64,000 nucleotides of DNA from Sesamum alatum. Taxonomy: Eukaryota > Streptophyta > Magnoliopsida > Lamiales > Pedaliaceae. Below are positions 1 through 10,552 of the stretch, piece by piece. Location of the stretch: assembly GCA_034509735.1 (NCBI GenBank), contig JACGWO010000010.1:13715193-13779192 (forward strand), in the 5' to 3' direction. The notes beneath the pieces were generated by a model, which was not told the origin of the DNA, made no database searches, and saw only the letters and a program-made list of their open reading frames with translations. Each line of letters begins with the position of its first letter. The first letter of the stretch is position 1. Made by a program: the position numbers and the translations under genes.

Positions 1-870
1 ATTTTTATTTTTATAAATCTAAAGAATATGTATATTTAAATAATTTAATAATTTCCAGAATATAGGTTCAAGTGCCACTAGACATGTTGGAATTTATCTA
101 ACTTAATGATTGTAATGTGTATTTTTCTAATTTAATGTGAGTCTATTGTAATATCATTTATTGTAATTTGAATTTAATAATGGAATCGATGTACTTCTTC
201 AGTTTATTGATATTAATGTAATTATGTAATTATTGTTTAAAAAAAGTAAAAAAAATATCTTTTATATCTTTTTCATAATATAAAGAGGCAAAAAAAATTT
301 AGGGTAAATTACCTTGAGCTTTCTTGAGGTTTGATATAATTATAAATATCTTTTGCTAGCTGTTTAAAAAATTATCGATACTCCCTAATAATAATGTACG
401 TCCAATAATTACCCATTTTTTAGTTTATGTTAGTAGTATATATATAACAAACAACTTACAATTATTGGTCTACGATTTATTTACGGACTGGTTGGTAAAT
501 TCTTTAAATGAGGTATCTATATCATAATATCCATCAAACATTAAATTTTTAAATTTTTTTTATAATAATGTTCATCCAATATTAGATTTTTTATATTTTC
601 AATTTTTTTAAAAAAATAAAATTGAATTTTCACTAAAATTATATAATCATATCACATACAAAGATAGAATCATAATTATTAAATAATAAAAAAAAAATTC
701 TAATTATGTCGAACTCGAAGAGCTCCAATTAATTTTTCAATAAACTTACCCTAAAATAAAGGGACATTCTGCCGACTGACTACCACGTTGTGGCGCATAT
801 CTCGATGTGGGAGATGCAATTTAAACAGTAACACGCGCGGAACCCATCTGTATTTATGTCTGTGATTAAC
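1..870. repeat. Segmental duplication, copy 1 (flank of intact UGT)
   Basis: This stretch aligns colinearly with 5690-6560 with scattered substitutions and small indels. Shared landmarks include the 'actagacatgt' stretch near 80, the MITE at 302-751, and the 'gtggcgcatatctcgat' stretch near 790. It lies on the 3' side of the minus-strand UGT gene at 1020-2438. Copy 1 starts at or before the window edge. The copies diverge after about 870, just before the UGT coding region, so the second copy has no UGT next to it. Confidence 0.85.
302..751. mobile_element. Mutator-type MITE (GGGTAAATTAC family), within duplication copy 1
   Basis: The left end begins GGGTAAATTACC and the right end finishes with TTACCC. 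Inward, the ends pair imperfectly (GAGCT, GAGGTTTGATATAATTA against its complement). The element belongs to the same family as the better preserved copy at 17931-18360. It is present at the equivalent place in the duplicated segment (5986-6435), so insertion predates the duplication. The target duplication is not clean here. Confidence 0.6.
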
Positions 871-1019
871 ATTCAGCAATAAATAATAAATTTAGGGTAG
901 TGCTGTAAGGCTATCAAGACATATGGCCCTCATAATTTCTGAAATCTCACATAGGGTTGGCCAACTTGGCCAGCCCTCTTACGAAAAAAATAAGAAAAAG
1001 CATTTAGATGAATTTTGCG

Positions 1020-2438
1020 TCATGGTTTGTTTTCAAGATTTTCGAGATACTCAACGAAATTGTCTAGATATCGGTCATGTAGTTCTTTGTCTCCGAACAT
1101 TGCACTCGATGCTTTAGCCGCGTCTCTAAATTTCTGGCCCACGCCTTCGACCATCACCATTCTCACAGACTCTGCCAAATCATTTCTTGTGTATGACCCA
1201 TCTTGCTCATTTCTAGGCACTTCCATACCCACTTGCTTATCAGCCAGAACTCTAGCATTCAACCCTTGATCTATCAGAAAGGGCAGCATAATAAGCGGCC
1301 GGCCAAATGTCAGCCCCTCTACTATAGAACTCCATCCGCAGTGAGTCAAGAAGGCACCCACTGCCTCATGGCCGAGAATCTTTAACTGAGGTGCCCAGTT
1401 CTTCCACACAACTCCTCGACCCTTTATTCTCTCTTCAAACCCATCCGGCAGCTCAACCGTGTCTTCCTCCGTCGACCCCGCCGGCTTTCTTAGTGCCCAG
1501 AGAAAAGGCAGCCCAGAGAGTTCTAGCCCAAGAGCCAATTCACTTATTTGGTCTCTGCTCAATACCAGTTCGCTTCCAAGTGCAACATACACCACAGACT
1601 CTTTGGTTTGGCTGCAAAGCCAGTTCTTGATAGACATCCATGCTTCGTTTGTACCGTCGCCGGTGTCTTGAACATGTGGTGGCATTAGCCCGAGTGGGAT
1701 CACCTCTTTCTGGTGAAGCTCTTTTAGCAGCTTCAACCATTCGGGCTCGAACTCATTGCAGTGTCTTATAATCATGGCATTACATCCGGCAATTGCCTTT
1801 CCAGCCCTATACGTATCTGAAAAGCCCGAAGCGTTGGTTCCAGCTGCGCCCAGAATCCAGTTGGCCTCGTAGAGTCTGTAAGCGACCTTAGTCTCAAAAG
1901 TTACCCACTGTGGTGGAACCAAGAAATCCTCGTGTCTGGTCCGACCTTCTAATCCATTGATCAAGGCCTTTGTAGTTCCAAGGAAAGCCAGGAACCAGGC
2001 GTTGAATATGCAGAAAAAGAAGCGTGAAATTCCAAGCCTGGTTGCGATTGGGGGTAGCCAGTATGGAGCAAAATCATATATGATGATATCGGCATCCGAG
2101 TTCTCCAGGAACCGTGTGAGATCATCCTCCATCCCATCATACGCCTTCTTGAGATGCTCAACGTCGTCGGGCCGGACATCCATGGTGGCCTCTGCATTTT
2201 CAGGGAGCCCTTCAAGCCTTGGCAATGGGATTTTCACCAAAGCTATGGAACAAACCAAATCGGGAGGAAGTTTTGGGAGGCGGTCAATGTTTCTTGGGGT
2301 GGAAATGAAAGTGATTTTATGGCCGTTTTGAGCTATGAATTTTGAGAGTTCGAAGAATGGAATGATATGCCCAAAAGCAAGCCAAGGAAACATTACGACA
2401 TGTAACTTCCTCTCACCATTGAAAGCTTTACTAGCCAT
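1020..2438 (-). CDS. UDP-glycosyltransferase, UGT91 family
   Basis: An intact intronless reading frame of 472 codons encodes a family 1 (GT-B fold) plant UDP-sugar-dependent glycosyltransferase, a cytosolic enzyme that adds sugar to small molecules or to the sugar of an existing glycoside. The N-terminal acceptor domain has the catalytic His24 in PWLAFGHIIP and a likely partner Asp122 in IIYDFAPYW. The C-terminal donor domain has a complete 44-residue PSPG box (Trp348 to Gln391) with HCGWSS, a central Glu and terminal DQ. A terminal Gln is usually linked to UDP-glucose use, but UGT91 enzymes also include rhamnosyltransferases, so donor and acceptor are not assigned. Length is normal for the family. 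I chose the ATG at 2438 because translation from it matches family N-termini; an in-frame ATG 15 codons upstream (2483) lies only about 30 bp from the TATA box and probably precedes or overlaps the mRNA start. A paralogue with frameshifts lies at 44546-45961 on the other strand. Confidence 0.95.
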   Translation of the reverse strand: MASKAFNGERKLHVVMFPWLAFGHIIPFFELSKFIAQNGHKITFISTPRNIDRLPKLPPDLVCSIALVKIPLPRLEGLPENAEATMDVRPDDVEHLKKAYDGMEDDLTRFLENSDADIIIYDFAPYWLPPIATRLGISRFFFCIFNAWFLAFLGTTKALINGLEGRTRHEDFLVPPQWVTFETKVAYRLYEANWILGAAGTNASGFSDTYRAGKAIAGCNAMIIRHCNEFEPEWLKLLKELHQKEVIPLGLMPPHVQDTGDGTNEAWMSIKNWLCSQTKESVVYVALGSELVLSRDQISELALGLELSGLPFLWALRKPAGSTEEDTVELPDGFEERIKGRGVVWKNWAPQLKILGHEAVGAFLTHCGWSSIVEGLTFGRPLIMLPFLIDQGLNARVLADKQVGMEVPRNEQDGSYTRNDLAESVRMVMVEGVGQKFRDAAKASSAMFGDKELHDRYLDNFVEYLENLENKP

Positions 2439-2513
2439 AGTTTTGGTGTCTCTTAAGTCTAAGGTGAAAGTGTATAAAACCACGATAAGATATTGATCTT
2501 CATATATACATAG

Positions 2514-2523
2514 GGTTTATATA
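2514..2523 (-). promoter_or_regulatory. Putative TATA box of the UGT91 gene
   Basis: On the minus strand this reads TATATAAACC, about 75-85 bp upstream of the chosen ATG at 2438. That spacing fits a transcription start near 2485 and a short 5' leader. It is the only strong TATA-like site close to the gene. Confidence 0.5.
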
Positions 2524-2548
2524 GCAATTGTTCATTAGCATAATTCAT

Positions 2549-3037
2549 GGGTTAGTTATACCTACACACTTTCCAAAAAAAATGCGAAATTATATTTTCC
2601 CTCAATAAAATTTTAAAATTATATTTACACCCCATTTGAAAATTCATCGTTTAGACCTCACCCCCTTCCGATAGAGATTGGACGAGAAATGCTGACATGA
2701 GCAAATAACATTATATTAATTTTCAATTTTGCCCCTCATCTTCTTTTTTTTTTGCATTTATGAGAAGATCAATGTAATACATATATATGGAGTGAGGTTA
2801 ATATTACTGTATTTTTCTCTTTATAAATACAAAATTATTAAACAGAAATGTTAAATGAGGAGTGAAATTGAAATTTTATTATGTTGTTTTTTGCTAACTT
2901 CCGCAATTTTTGTCCAAACCCTAACAAAAGAGGTCAAATGTAAACGGTGAATATTTGGAGGGGGTAATATAATTTTAAAATTCTTTAGAGAAAAATATAG
3001 TTTTGTATTTTTAAAGGGGTCTAAGTGTAATTAACCT
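2549..3037. mobile_element. Foldback MITE with long AT-rich terminal inverted repeats
   Basis: The left arm starts GGGTTAGTTATACC and the right arm ends GTAATTAACCT. Each arm continues inward for about 80 bp with matching blocks (AAATTATATTTTCCCT..., AATTTTAAAATTATATT). There is no coding capacity. It sits directly upstream of the UGT promoter, so it could influence that gene, but nothing in the sequence shows this. Confidence 0.6.
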
Positions 3038-3073
3038 AAATTTAATCCATAAAATACATATTTTTCTCAAAGG

Positions 3074-3795
3074 CTTAAATGCATTTTTCATTCTACATCT
3101 TTTGTATTTTGGCATTTTAGTCTTTTATCTTTCTAGGTTAGCAAATAGGTCCTATACAATTTAATTTTTCACAATTTTGGTCCTTTAATCACCAGAGTTT
3201 GCAAATGTTATTGGAAATTAGTTTTAATTTGGGGCTTTTGTTCCCATTGGTCAAATTATTACCAACATGGAATCAAATTTTAATCCTATATCTTTTATAT
3301 TTTGGTATTTTAGTTCTTTATCTTTCTAGTGTAGCAAATAGGTCCTGTAACTTATAATTTTTCACGATTTTGGTCCATTAAATCACTACAAGAAAATAAC
3401 TTAATAGCAACGAAAAAAGTTATTGCTGAAATCAGCATCGAACTAATTAGCAAGTAAAATTCCGTTGCTAATCTACACTATCCAATATATATTTTAAGAA
3501 ATTCGTTGTTTAATTTATTAGCAAGTAAGTTTTCGTTGCTAAATTAATTAGCAAGTAAATTTCTTGTCTTAAATAATGCATTAGCAAAGAGAATTTTACT
3601 TTACTAATTAGCTCGACGTTGATTTTTTTCGTTGCTATTGAGCGTTTTCTTGTAGTGAATTGACCAATGGGAACAAAAGCCCTAAATTAAAAAAAAAAAA
3701 TCCCACAATTTTTACAAATTCCGACAATTGAAGGACCAAAATTGCAAAAATTTAAAAAATTACAAGACCTATTACACAAAAAAAGTCCTACAAAT
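3074..3795. repeat. Foldback repeat split by a CACTA MITE
   Basis: The left part (3074-3383) contains two direct copies of a block of about 110 bp built around 'agcaaataggtcct' and 'ttttggtcc'. The right part (3658-3795) is the inverse complement of the same block, including 'ccaatgggaacaaaagccct' matching the left 'gggcttttgttcccattgg'. The CACTA MITE at 3384-3657 sits in between. A similar 50-bp end ('aggattaaatataacc' on the minus strand) recurs near 4295-4342, so the outer element may extend that far. Confidence 0.6.
3384..3657. mobile_element. CACTA-superfamily MITE
   Basis: Perfect terminal inverted repeats CACTACAAGAAAA and TTTTCTTGTAGTG bound a 274-bp non-coding element. It is flanked by a perfect 3-bp target duplication AAT (3381-3383 and 3658-3660), the CACTA hallmark. 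The interior carries subterminal direct and inverted repeats around 'ttagcaagtaaa' and 'ccgttgctaat'. Confidence 0.9.
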
Positions 3796-4026
3796 GGTCC
3801 TCTTTCGATGAATTGCCGGCAGCCAATCCAATCCCGAATCAAAGGGGAAATCAAACTCTACAGAGGAAGGAAGTGACCAGCTAGATTTGGCTTTCACCTC
3901 ACTAAGTAAGAAGTTGCAGCTACGAAGATTCAGCTAACAAAGAGACTTTCTACTTCAATATACGAAATCACTCGGATCACCTTCCCCATAAAATAAAAAG
4001 GAATTGTTCGGACTATATAAGCCTCA

Positions 4027-4290
4027 ATACAACCAAACAAGCTATCCAATTCTACACTTTCTAAATTATTCTTCTAGACTGGTTCACCAAAAGGCATAGG
4101 ATACGATTTCATAATAAAAGGATATAAAGAGTTTACATCGTAGCAATAAAGATTCTCACCATTGGGTTTATATACATCCACATGACCACCATAATAGCCG
4201 CGCCTAATAAATGTGTCTTGGTTTCGAGTAGGTATATTTACATGAAAGGCATTATCATCAAAATAGAACTTATTATCCTAAAAAAATAAA
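4027..4290 (-). pseudogene. Fragment of family-B DNA polymerase (linear mitochondrial plasmid type)
   Basis: The minus strand reads as about 60 uninterrupted codons resembling the protein-primed, family-B DNA polymerase (DPO) of linear mitochondrial plasmids. Visible landmarks are [18 protein letters not shown] followed by [19 protein letters not shown]. The second contains the motif A core (D-x-x-SLYP), where the Asp binds catalytic metal. A TAG then interrupts the frame where a Trp codon would be expected, and about 25 more codons (ESVELDSLFG...) still resemble the family before similarity is lost. The exonuclease domain, motif C and the rest are absent. It looks like mitochondrial plasmid DNA transferred to the nucleus. 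It may lie inside a foldback transposon, since related ends are seen near 3074 and 4342. The identification is from recognised motifs, not a search. Confidence 0.75.
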
Positions 4291-4419
4291 AAATTAAAAT
4301 TCCGAAATATAAAAAGTATAGGACAAAGGTTATATTTAATCCTTTTATCAAAATACAGATGCGTGGACCATCATGTTTATAGGAAAATTCTAACATGGAC
4401 CGGTCAAACTACATTCAAA

Positions 4420-4550
4420 GACCAACAATGTAAAAATATAATATTAGGTGGGTCATGTATAAATATTTAAAATGAAAAAATATTTCTGCAGTGCGTGAAT
4501 ACTTTGAGATTTGTGTATGTATAATATTACAATAGACAAGATGTCAATAT
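4420..4550. repeat. Direct repeat, partner at about 5367-5497
   Basis: The block 'gaccaacaatgtaaaa...aatactttgag...gtgtatgtataatatta...gatgt' recurs about 945 bp downstream as 'gaccaataatgcaaaa...aatactttggg...gtgcatgtataatatta...gatgt'. No coding frame is apparent. It adds to the signs of repeated local duplication around the UGT flank. Confidence 0.7.
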
Positions 4551-4686
4551 TATACAGACGCCGACAGAATGCATTTTATTTTGTTGATGGTGTCATATTA
4601 GTGGGCTTTTCTGTTTTACATGATGAAAATAATAGTTTTATTTTTTAATTGTTAGTAGTATCAAATCAAATATATATTTTATTTAA

Positions 4687-5142
4687 AGGCATATTACAAT
4701 AATTTTTCTTGCAGTTTAGCATAATTACATATGTTTTTGTTGTTTAGAAAGTTACAAATACCCCCTTATTTTGATATCTGCGTAACAACGAGCTCATTCC
4801 GTTAAGTTTTCATCTAATTTTTTTGGTAAATTGCCCAAAATGACCTTTTTAGTTATGAATTATAATTTAATATACTTTTTAGAATTTTATAAAATATTTT
4901 TATGAACTAATATTCTTAATGAATTACTTATTTTATTCACCCTCAAAATTCTTTTATATTTTTTCAAATATTTTTTTTTTAAATAAAAAAAAATCAGCAA
5001 GGGCAAAATAATGGTTTTCACCATACCGTCTAAGGAATACATAATTATTTTTCATTTAAGGGGGGTATTTGTAATTTTTCAAACAACGATGGAGTATTCA
5101 TAATTATGTCAATTTTCAGGGAAGATAACTGTAATTTACCTT
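4687..5142. mobile_element. Mutator-type MITE (GGGTAAATTAC family), diverged
   Basis: The left arm 'ggcatattacaataatttt...gcataattacatatg' pairs with the right arm 'cataattatgtcaattttc...gtaatttacc'. Inner blocks 'acaaatacccccttatt' and 'ggggggtatttgtaattttt' match the interior of the copy at 17931-18360. It has no coding capacity. Confidence 0.6.
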
Positions 5143-5689
5143 TTACTTAAATAAATTTATAGTCATATTGATTTAGATTTGTTAGTTATATCATATCAAA
5201 TCATTACGCCAAGAATACATTATTAGTTTATAGAAAACATAATGATTGAAATGAGAATTATAGTAAATATTTTGGGTGAAAATATATATATAAACAAACA
5301 TGATTTTACTTTCAGGACTCTTTTAAAAATTTAAAATGAAAATGAAACCAATAGAGCATTGAAAAAAGACCAATAATGCAAAATACGATATTAGGCGTGT
5401 CATGGTGCAAATTTTAAAAATAAAAAAATATTTCGGCAGTGTGTGAATACTTTGGGTTCGTGCATGTATAATATTATTATAAAGAAGATGTGATTGACAT
5501 CTTTTTTTGTCCTAATTAATTTGGACTAGCACTTCAAAGAAGTTTCAGTATCACAAACCTAACACACTTTTTTTTTTTTTTTTTATCCATCGGAACTCAA
5601 AGAAGAAGAAAAATATAAAAGTTATACGGGGCATAACAAGATCCCCAAACTTTGTTTAGCATAAAAATAGTTAAATGATATGTATGATA

Positions 5690-6560
5690 TTTTTATTTTA
5701 TATAAATCTAATGAATATGTATATTTAAATAGTTTAATAAATTCGAGAATATAGTTTCGAGTGATACTAGACATGTGGGCATTTATCTAACTTAGTGAGT
5801 ATTGTAATGCATATTTGTATAATTTAATATGAGTCTATTGTAATATCAATTTATTGTAATTTGAGTTTAATAATGGAATCATTGTCCTTCCTCAGTTTAT
5901 TGATATTGATGTAATTATGTATTAAAAAAAGTAGAAAAAATTCTGTTATATCTTTTTCATAATATAAAGAGGCAAAATAAATTTTGGGTAAATTACGTCG
6001 AGCTCATTTGAGATTTGATATAATTACAAATATCTTTCGTTAGCTGTTTGAAAAATTATTGATACTCCCTGATAATAACGTACGTCCAACAATTACCCCA
6101 TTTTTTAATTTCTGTTAGTAGTATATAACAAACAACTTACAGTTATTGGTCTATATTTAGGGACTGGTTAGTAAAACTTTTAAATGAGGTATCTATATAA
6201 TAATATCCATCAAATATTAAAATTTTAAATTTCTTTTATAATAATGTTCATCCAATATTAGATTTTTTATATTTTTAAATTTTATTTCAAAAACTTGTCA
6301 TTGCACTTTACCATTCGAAAAATATATAATCATATCACATATAAAGAGATAACCATAAATTTTTAAATAATAAAAAAATATTTCTAATTATATCGAACTT
6401 GAGGAGATCCAAGTAATTTTCAAATAAATTTACCCTAAAATAAAGGAACATTTGCCGACTACAGTACTACGTGGTGGCGCATATCTCGATTTGGGAGAGG
6501 CAATCTAAACAGTAACACGCCCTGACCACATCTGCAATTATGTCTCTGGTAATTCAAATT
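5690..6560. repeat. Segmental duplication, copy 2
   Basis: This aligns with 1-870 at an offset of about 5690. It ends in the block 'ggcgcatatctcgatttggg...aacagtaacacg', after which no UGT sequence follows. Instead a copia LTR begins at about 6701. The simplest reading is that a flank-plus-UGT unit was duplicated and the second UGT was lost or displaced. This is inference. Confidence 0.8.
5986..6435. mobile_element. Mutator-type MITE (duplicated copy)
   Basis: GGGTAAATTACG at the left and TTTACCC at the right; equivalent to 302-751 and carried along in the segmental duplication. Confidence 0.6.
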
Positions 6561-6700
6561 CTCGATACAGATGATCGTTCAAAAAAGAAAAAAGATATCA
6601 ATAGATTAGAATTTCCACAAGGAAATTTCGTAACGCCTTTTCAACTCTTTAATTGCGGGCGTTTTTTGTCTCCCTTTTCTCATATGGAAAAAGTATAATT

Positions 6701-6984
6701 TGTCATAAACTTACAAAAATTTTAAGTTTATTGGCCTTTCACTCCTGATTATATATAAGAAAGATAAGAATAAAATTCTCTCCAAAACTCATTTTCTTAT
6801 ATTTCAAAAGCTTATTCCACTAATGAATTACATAGTGGTATTTATAGACCACCGAATTTGTTGTTACAAACTAAATTATTAAAAAAATATAATTACAAAC
6901 ATAATGAGAGATTACAAAAGGTCAAAAACATTATGAGGAAAATACCAAGAGGTGTGTGCCTCATAATAATAATATGTATTTACA
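6701..6984 (-). repeat. Probable 3' LTR of a decayed copia element
   Basis: On the minus strand this 284-bp stretch starts TGTAAATAC just after a purine-rich tract (AAGGGAGAGTAT) and ends ...TATGACA. It contains TATAAATACC and an AATAAG-type signal in the order expected of an LTR. It lies directly downstream of the minus-strand copia pol remains at 7222-8760. I found no second copy, so the boundaries rest on motif order only. Confidence 0.45.
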
Positions 6985-7221
6985 ATACTCTCCCTTGAAA
7001 GCACAAATCTTATTATATATCATGTTCGTTAAAACCTTGCCTGAGAAAACCCAATGGGATAAAAATCAAGGCTAAGGAAAAGAGTATAGTTGTACAATCT
7101 CCTCCTCAGTTCGGGCAGATATCTTTCAGAAGTCGCGTGCCAATATTATGTATGAGCTGCTTGAACACTTTTGTTGGTAATGACTTCGTAAATAAATATG
7201 CTACGTCTGACTTGATGAAAT

Positions 7222-8760
7222 CTATTTAACATCAACTTTGCCTTCTACTTGAATCTCATAAGTGAAGAAAAATTTTGGTAATATGTGCTTGGTAATGTCG
7301 CCTTTAATATATCTTTCCTTGATTTGGGCGATATAAGTTGCATTATCTTCATATGTTACTGGACTTTTCTTAATTGATTCTAGTCCACATGATTCACAAA
7401 CATAATGTATCAGTGATCTAAGCCATACACATTCATCCCCAGCCTCGTATAGTGCAATTAACTTTGCATGATTTGACGAGGTGGCTACCAAAGTTTGTTT
7501 AGTTGAACGCCATGAAATAGCAGTTCCACCATACATGAATAAATATACAGATTGAGATATAGCCTTATGTGGATCAGACAAATATCCTGCATCGAAATAA
7601 CCAACTAAATTAGTTGCTTTGGCATCATTATGTCGTTCAAAATATAGTCCCATATCCCTTGTTCCATGTAAGTAGCGCAGAATGTGTTTGACACCATCAA
7701 GTGATCGAGCTACTATAGGTGTACTTAATGGATGAGTATTATTCATATGAAAACACTTAAGGACCTTTTCTGTATAGTTTGATTGATAAACGAAAATTCC
7801 ACCGTTAGTATGTTCGCACTACAGGCCAAGATAATACTTTACAGTACCCAAATCTTTCATCTCAAACTCACTTTATGTAATCAGCTGCGTGTCGAATCTC
7901 TTCAGGAGATCCAATGATGTTGAAATCATCAACATACACAGCTATGATTACAAATCCCGACTTTGTCCTCTTTATGAATAAACAGGGACTTATTTGATTA
8001 TTATGAAACCTTTTTTTATTAAATACTCACTAAGATGATTATACCACGTACTTCCTGATTGTTCAGATCCACACAAGGACCTTTTCAATTTGATGGAGTA
8101 CATATAACGGGGTTTTGACTTTAATGCTTCAGGCATTTTCAATCCTTTTGGGATTCTCATGTATATATCTGTATCTAACGACCCATACAGATATGCGATG
8201 ACCACATCCATGAGTTGCATTTGCAGTTGTTCAATTACTGCTAATTTAATTAGAAATCTAAATGTGGTTGCATCCACTACAGGTGAATACGTTCTAGTAT
8301 AATCAATTCTTAGATTTTGAGTACATCCTTAGGCCACAAATCTAGCTTTATACTTTACAACTTCATTTCATTAATTTCTTTTTCGTACGAACACCCACTA
8401 ATAGCCATTGGCTTGACACCTTTTGGTGTTGGAGTTATAGGTCTGAATACTTCTCGCTTATTTAGCAAGTCAAGCTAACTTATATTACTTCCTTCCAACT
8501 TTCCAATCATTTCAGTGTCAACATTCCTCCATAGTTTAAGGATCATTTTCATTTTCGTCCATGATTTCGATGACTACAGAATAAGCAAAAATATCGTCGA
8601 TTTTAACTTCATTTCTATACAAATCGAAATTATTATGAGCATAATTAATAGACATCTCGTAACTATTTTTGAGATCTTGCTCATTATGTTTAGAGTCTTT
8701 AGATAAAACCGCTTCAGGGATTTTATCCACAGAGACATTACTGATGGCCACATCAACATA
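7222..8760 (-). pseudogene. Ty1/copia pol relic (RT and RNase H)
   Basis: The minus strand, read from high to low coordinates, shows three parts. The spacer before RT comes first (8536-8751: SINYAHNNFDLYRN, DDIFAYSVVIEIMDENENDP). RT follows (7990-8277: QMQLMDVVIAYLYG for the usual QMDVKTAFLNG, and SLCGSEQSGSTWY for GLKQSGRMWY), then a YVDD-type stretch near 7930. The RNase H domain is last (7222-7746: GYFDAGYLSDPHKAISQSVYLF, SSNHAKLIALYEA, EDNATYIAQ). Frameshifts and stops separate them and several catalytic residues are changed, so it is dead. The integrase and 5' LTR are not recognisable. Confidence 0.8.
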
Positions 8761-9287
8761 ATTATTAATGGAGACAATGCGTTCTTTTCTCTTTCGAGGA
8801 TTTACATCTTTAGAACCAAGTGGTCTATCACGCTTCTAGCGTATTTGTAACTCAGATGCCTTTAATTGATTAAGAGTCGCTTTAGGGACTTCTAAACGAG
8901 CTAGAACATTTTCAGTTGGAATATGTGATGTTGTGACACTTTTGGTATCTGTAATGCATTTGGTAGCCTATTTGAAACACTTTGCAAATGTATGATCCGT
9001 TGAACTTAAAATTCAGTGTCATTTGTCCTTGGATCTATAAAAGACATAGATGTTGCATTGCATGAACAAATGTTAAGATTCAGTTTAAATTTCATGAACA
9101 GGCGACAGTGCTTACATGCTTATCTAAAATTAGTTTATTACATGAAGATGAGTACTAGAATCAGGCGGCAGAACACACTGACAAAGATCGAGCCGACTGG
9201 GCTTTATTCAGGTTGACGCCCTATCTGGGAACCTTGATTTTGACCTGCTGATGTCTGAACTTTGTCATTTGCGTATTTTTACTGCAC

Positions 9288-9297
9288 TATAAAAAGG
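9288..9297 (+). promoter_or_regulatory. TATA-box-like site
   Basis: TATAAAAAGG lies about 50 bp upstream of the ATG at 9339, followed by a CT-rich leader, as in a plant core promoter. The gene it would serve is uncertain. Confidence 0.4.
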
Positions 9298-9338
9298 ACT
9301 ATCTCTCTCACCGCCACACATCACGGAATTCTGAATCC

Positions 9339-9485
9339 ATGGCACGTTCACTCTTGGCTAACGCCTCCTTCTTCCCAAACCCCTCGTCAGAAATCCTACA
9401 CCGTTCAACCGCCTCCATTGCGCTCAAGAACCTCCACCGCCAACCGCCGCCTCCTCCAGAACCTCCGCCCGTGGTTTCCCCTTAA
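9339..9485 (+). CDS. Short reading frame with transit-peptide-like start
   Basis: A 48-codon frame begins MARSLLANASFF and continues through a Ser/Arg-rich stretch to a proline-rich end (QPPPPPEPPPVVSP) before TAA. The composition (few acidic residues, many Ser, Arg, Ala) resembles an organelle targeting peptide. The placement after a TATA box suggests a real first exon or the 5' remnant of a gene. No continuation with a recognisable domain is seen downstream; the next kilobase looks intron-like. I do not recognise the protein. It could equally be a chance frame. Confidence 0.25.
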   Translation: MARSLLANASFFPNPSSEILHRSTASIALKNLHRQPPPPPEPPPVVSP

Positions 9486-10552
9486 TCGTCTCTCGTGGTC
9501 TATCAAAAAATAAATAAATAAAAAATAAAGAAACAGATGATGGTTCTTTGAGGTAGTTCTCTAGATCCTTGTTGTGTTGATTGTTTGGTTGAATGTGAAA
9601 TGGAATGCCATTTTTCTTGGTAAATTTTGATTTCCGCATGAATGTGTGTGATTTTGCGGAAAGGATTTAAGATGTTTTATGATTCACCGCATCTACTGAC
9701 TGATACGCACTGATATGCAGTTTTCAGAATTTCTTAAACGGATAATTTTGTTAATTTTTGATTTATTGAAATTTTTTGAGATCTTGGCAATTGAATTTTG
9801 CGTTCTGATTTGCATTTACTGAATGTTTAGTGTTCTACGTTTCAGCAGTGGATCAGGTGGCATAATTCTGGATAAGCTGCATGTTAGTTTTTAATTTTTC
9901 ACCTTTACGGGGGAAAATACTTATGATGCCTAGTTTTTTCTAATTCAATTTAGGCATTTAAAGGCAATTTATGACATCGTTATGGGGGATGACACTCGTA
10001 AGCTAGACAACTTATTTCCAGAAAAATAAGGAATGAACGAGAGACGGATGGGGTTGGATTTGGAACCTATGATTTTCTGACTTTACTTATCTGGAATTTT
10101 AAGCAAAAGCATATAAAATGTAATGTCAAATTGATGATGATATTGATACTTTCAATGCTTAACGAACTCTATATTCTATCCAGAGCTTGTGAGATGACAT
10201 TTACTTTCAGGTGTATTGTTAATTTGTTATTTACTTGCATATGGGAATTAATGTTCATCCACGTGTTTCCTTCACAATTGCAATGTTGCTGATATCACTA
10301 ATTTCCTTGATTTTAATAGGTAACCACTCAATCTTGGTGAAACATGTGTTACAATATGGAAGCAACGGTGAATTATATGGTTATGGAACTCTTTGATCTT
10401 CGGAGATATTTTAGTATTCTCTTGACTAAAACCAGAATACTCTCAATATCCTTCTTTTTGTGTATACCTGCTTTTGGTATATATGCTAGCATTATGAGGC
10501 AATATAAAAGCTCAAGTCGTTTATCCTAACAAAATAAGAAAACTAGGCTAAC
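9486..10552. other. No recognisable gene
   Basis: T-rich, intron-like sequence without a domain I recognise or a clear repeat. Confidence 0.5.

Noticed and set aside
2439..2483. Upstream in-frame ATG as the start of the intact UGT
   Set aside because: The extra 15 residues do not match family N-termini and the ATG lies at or before the likely transcription start.
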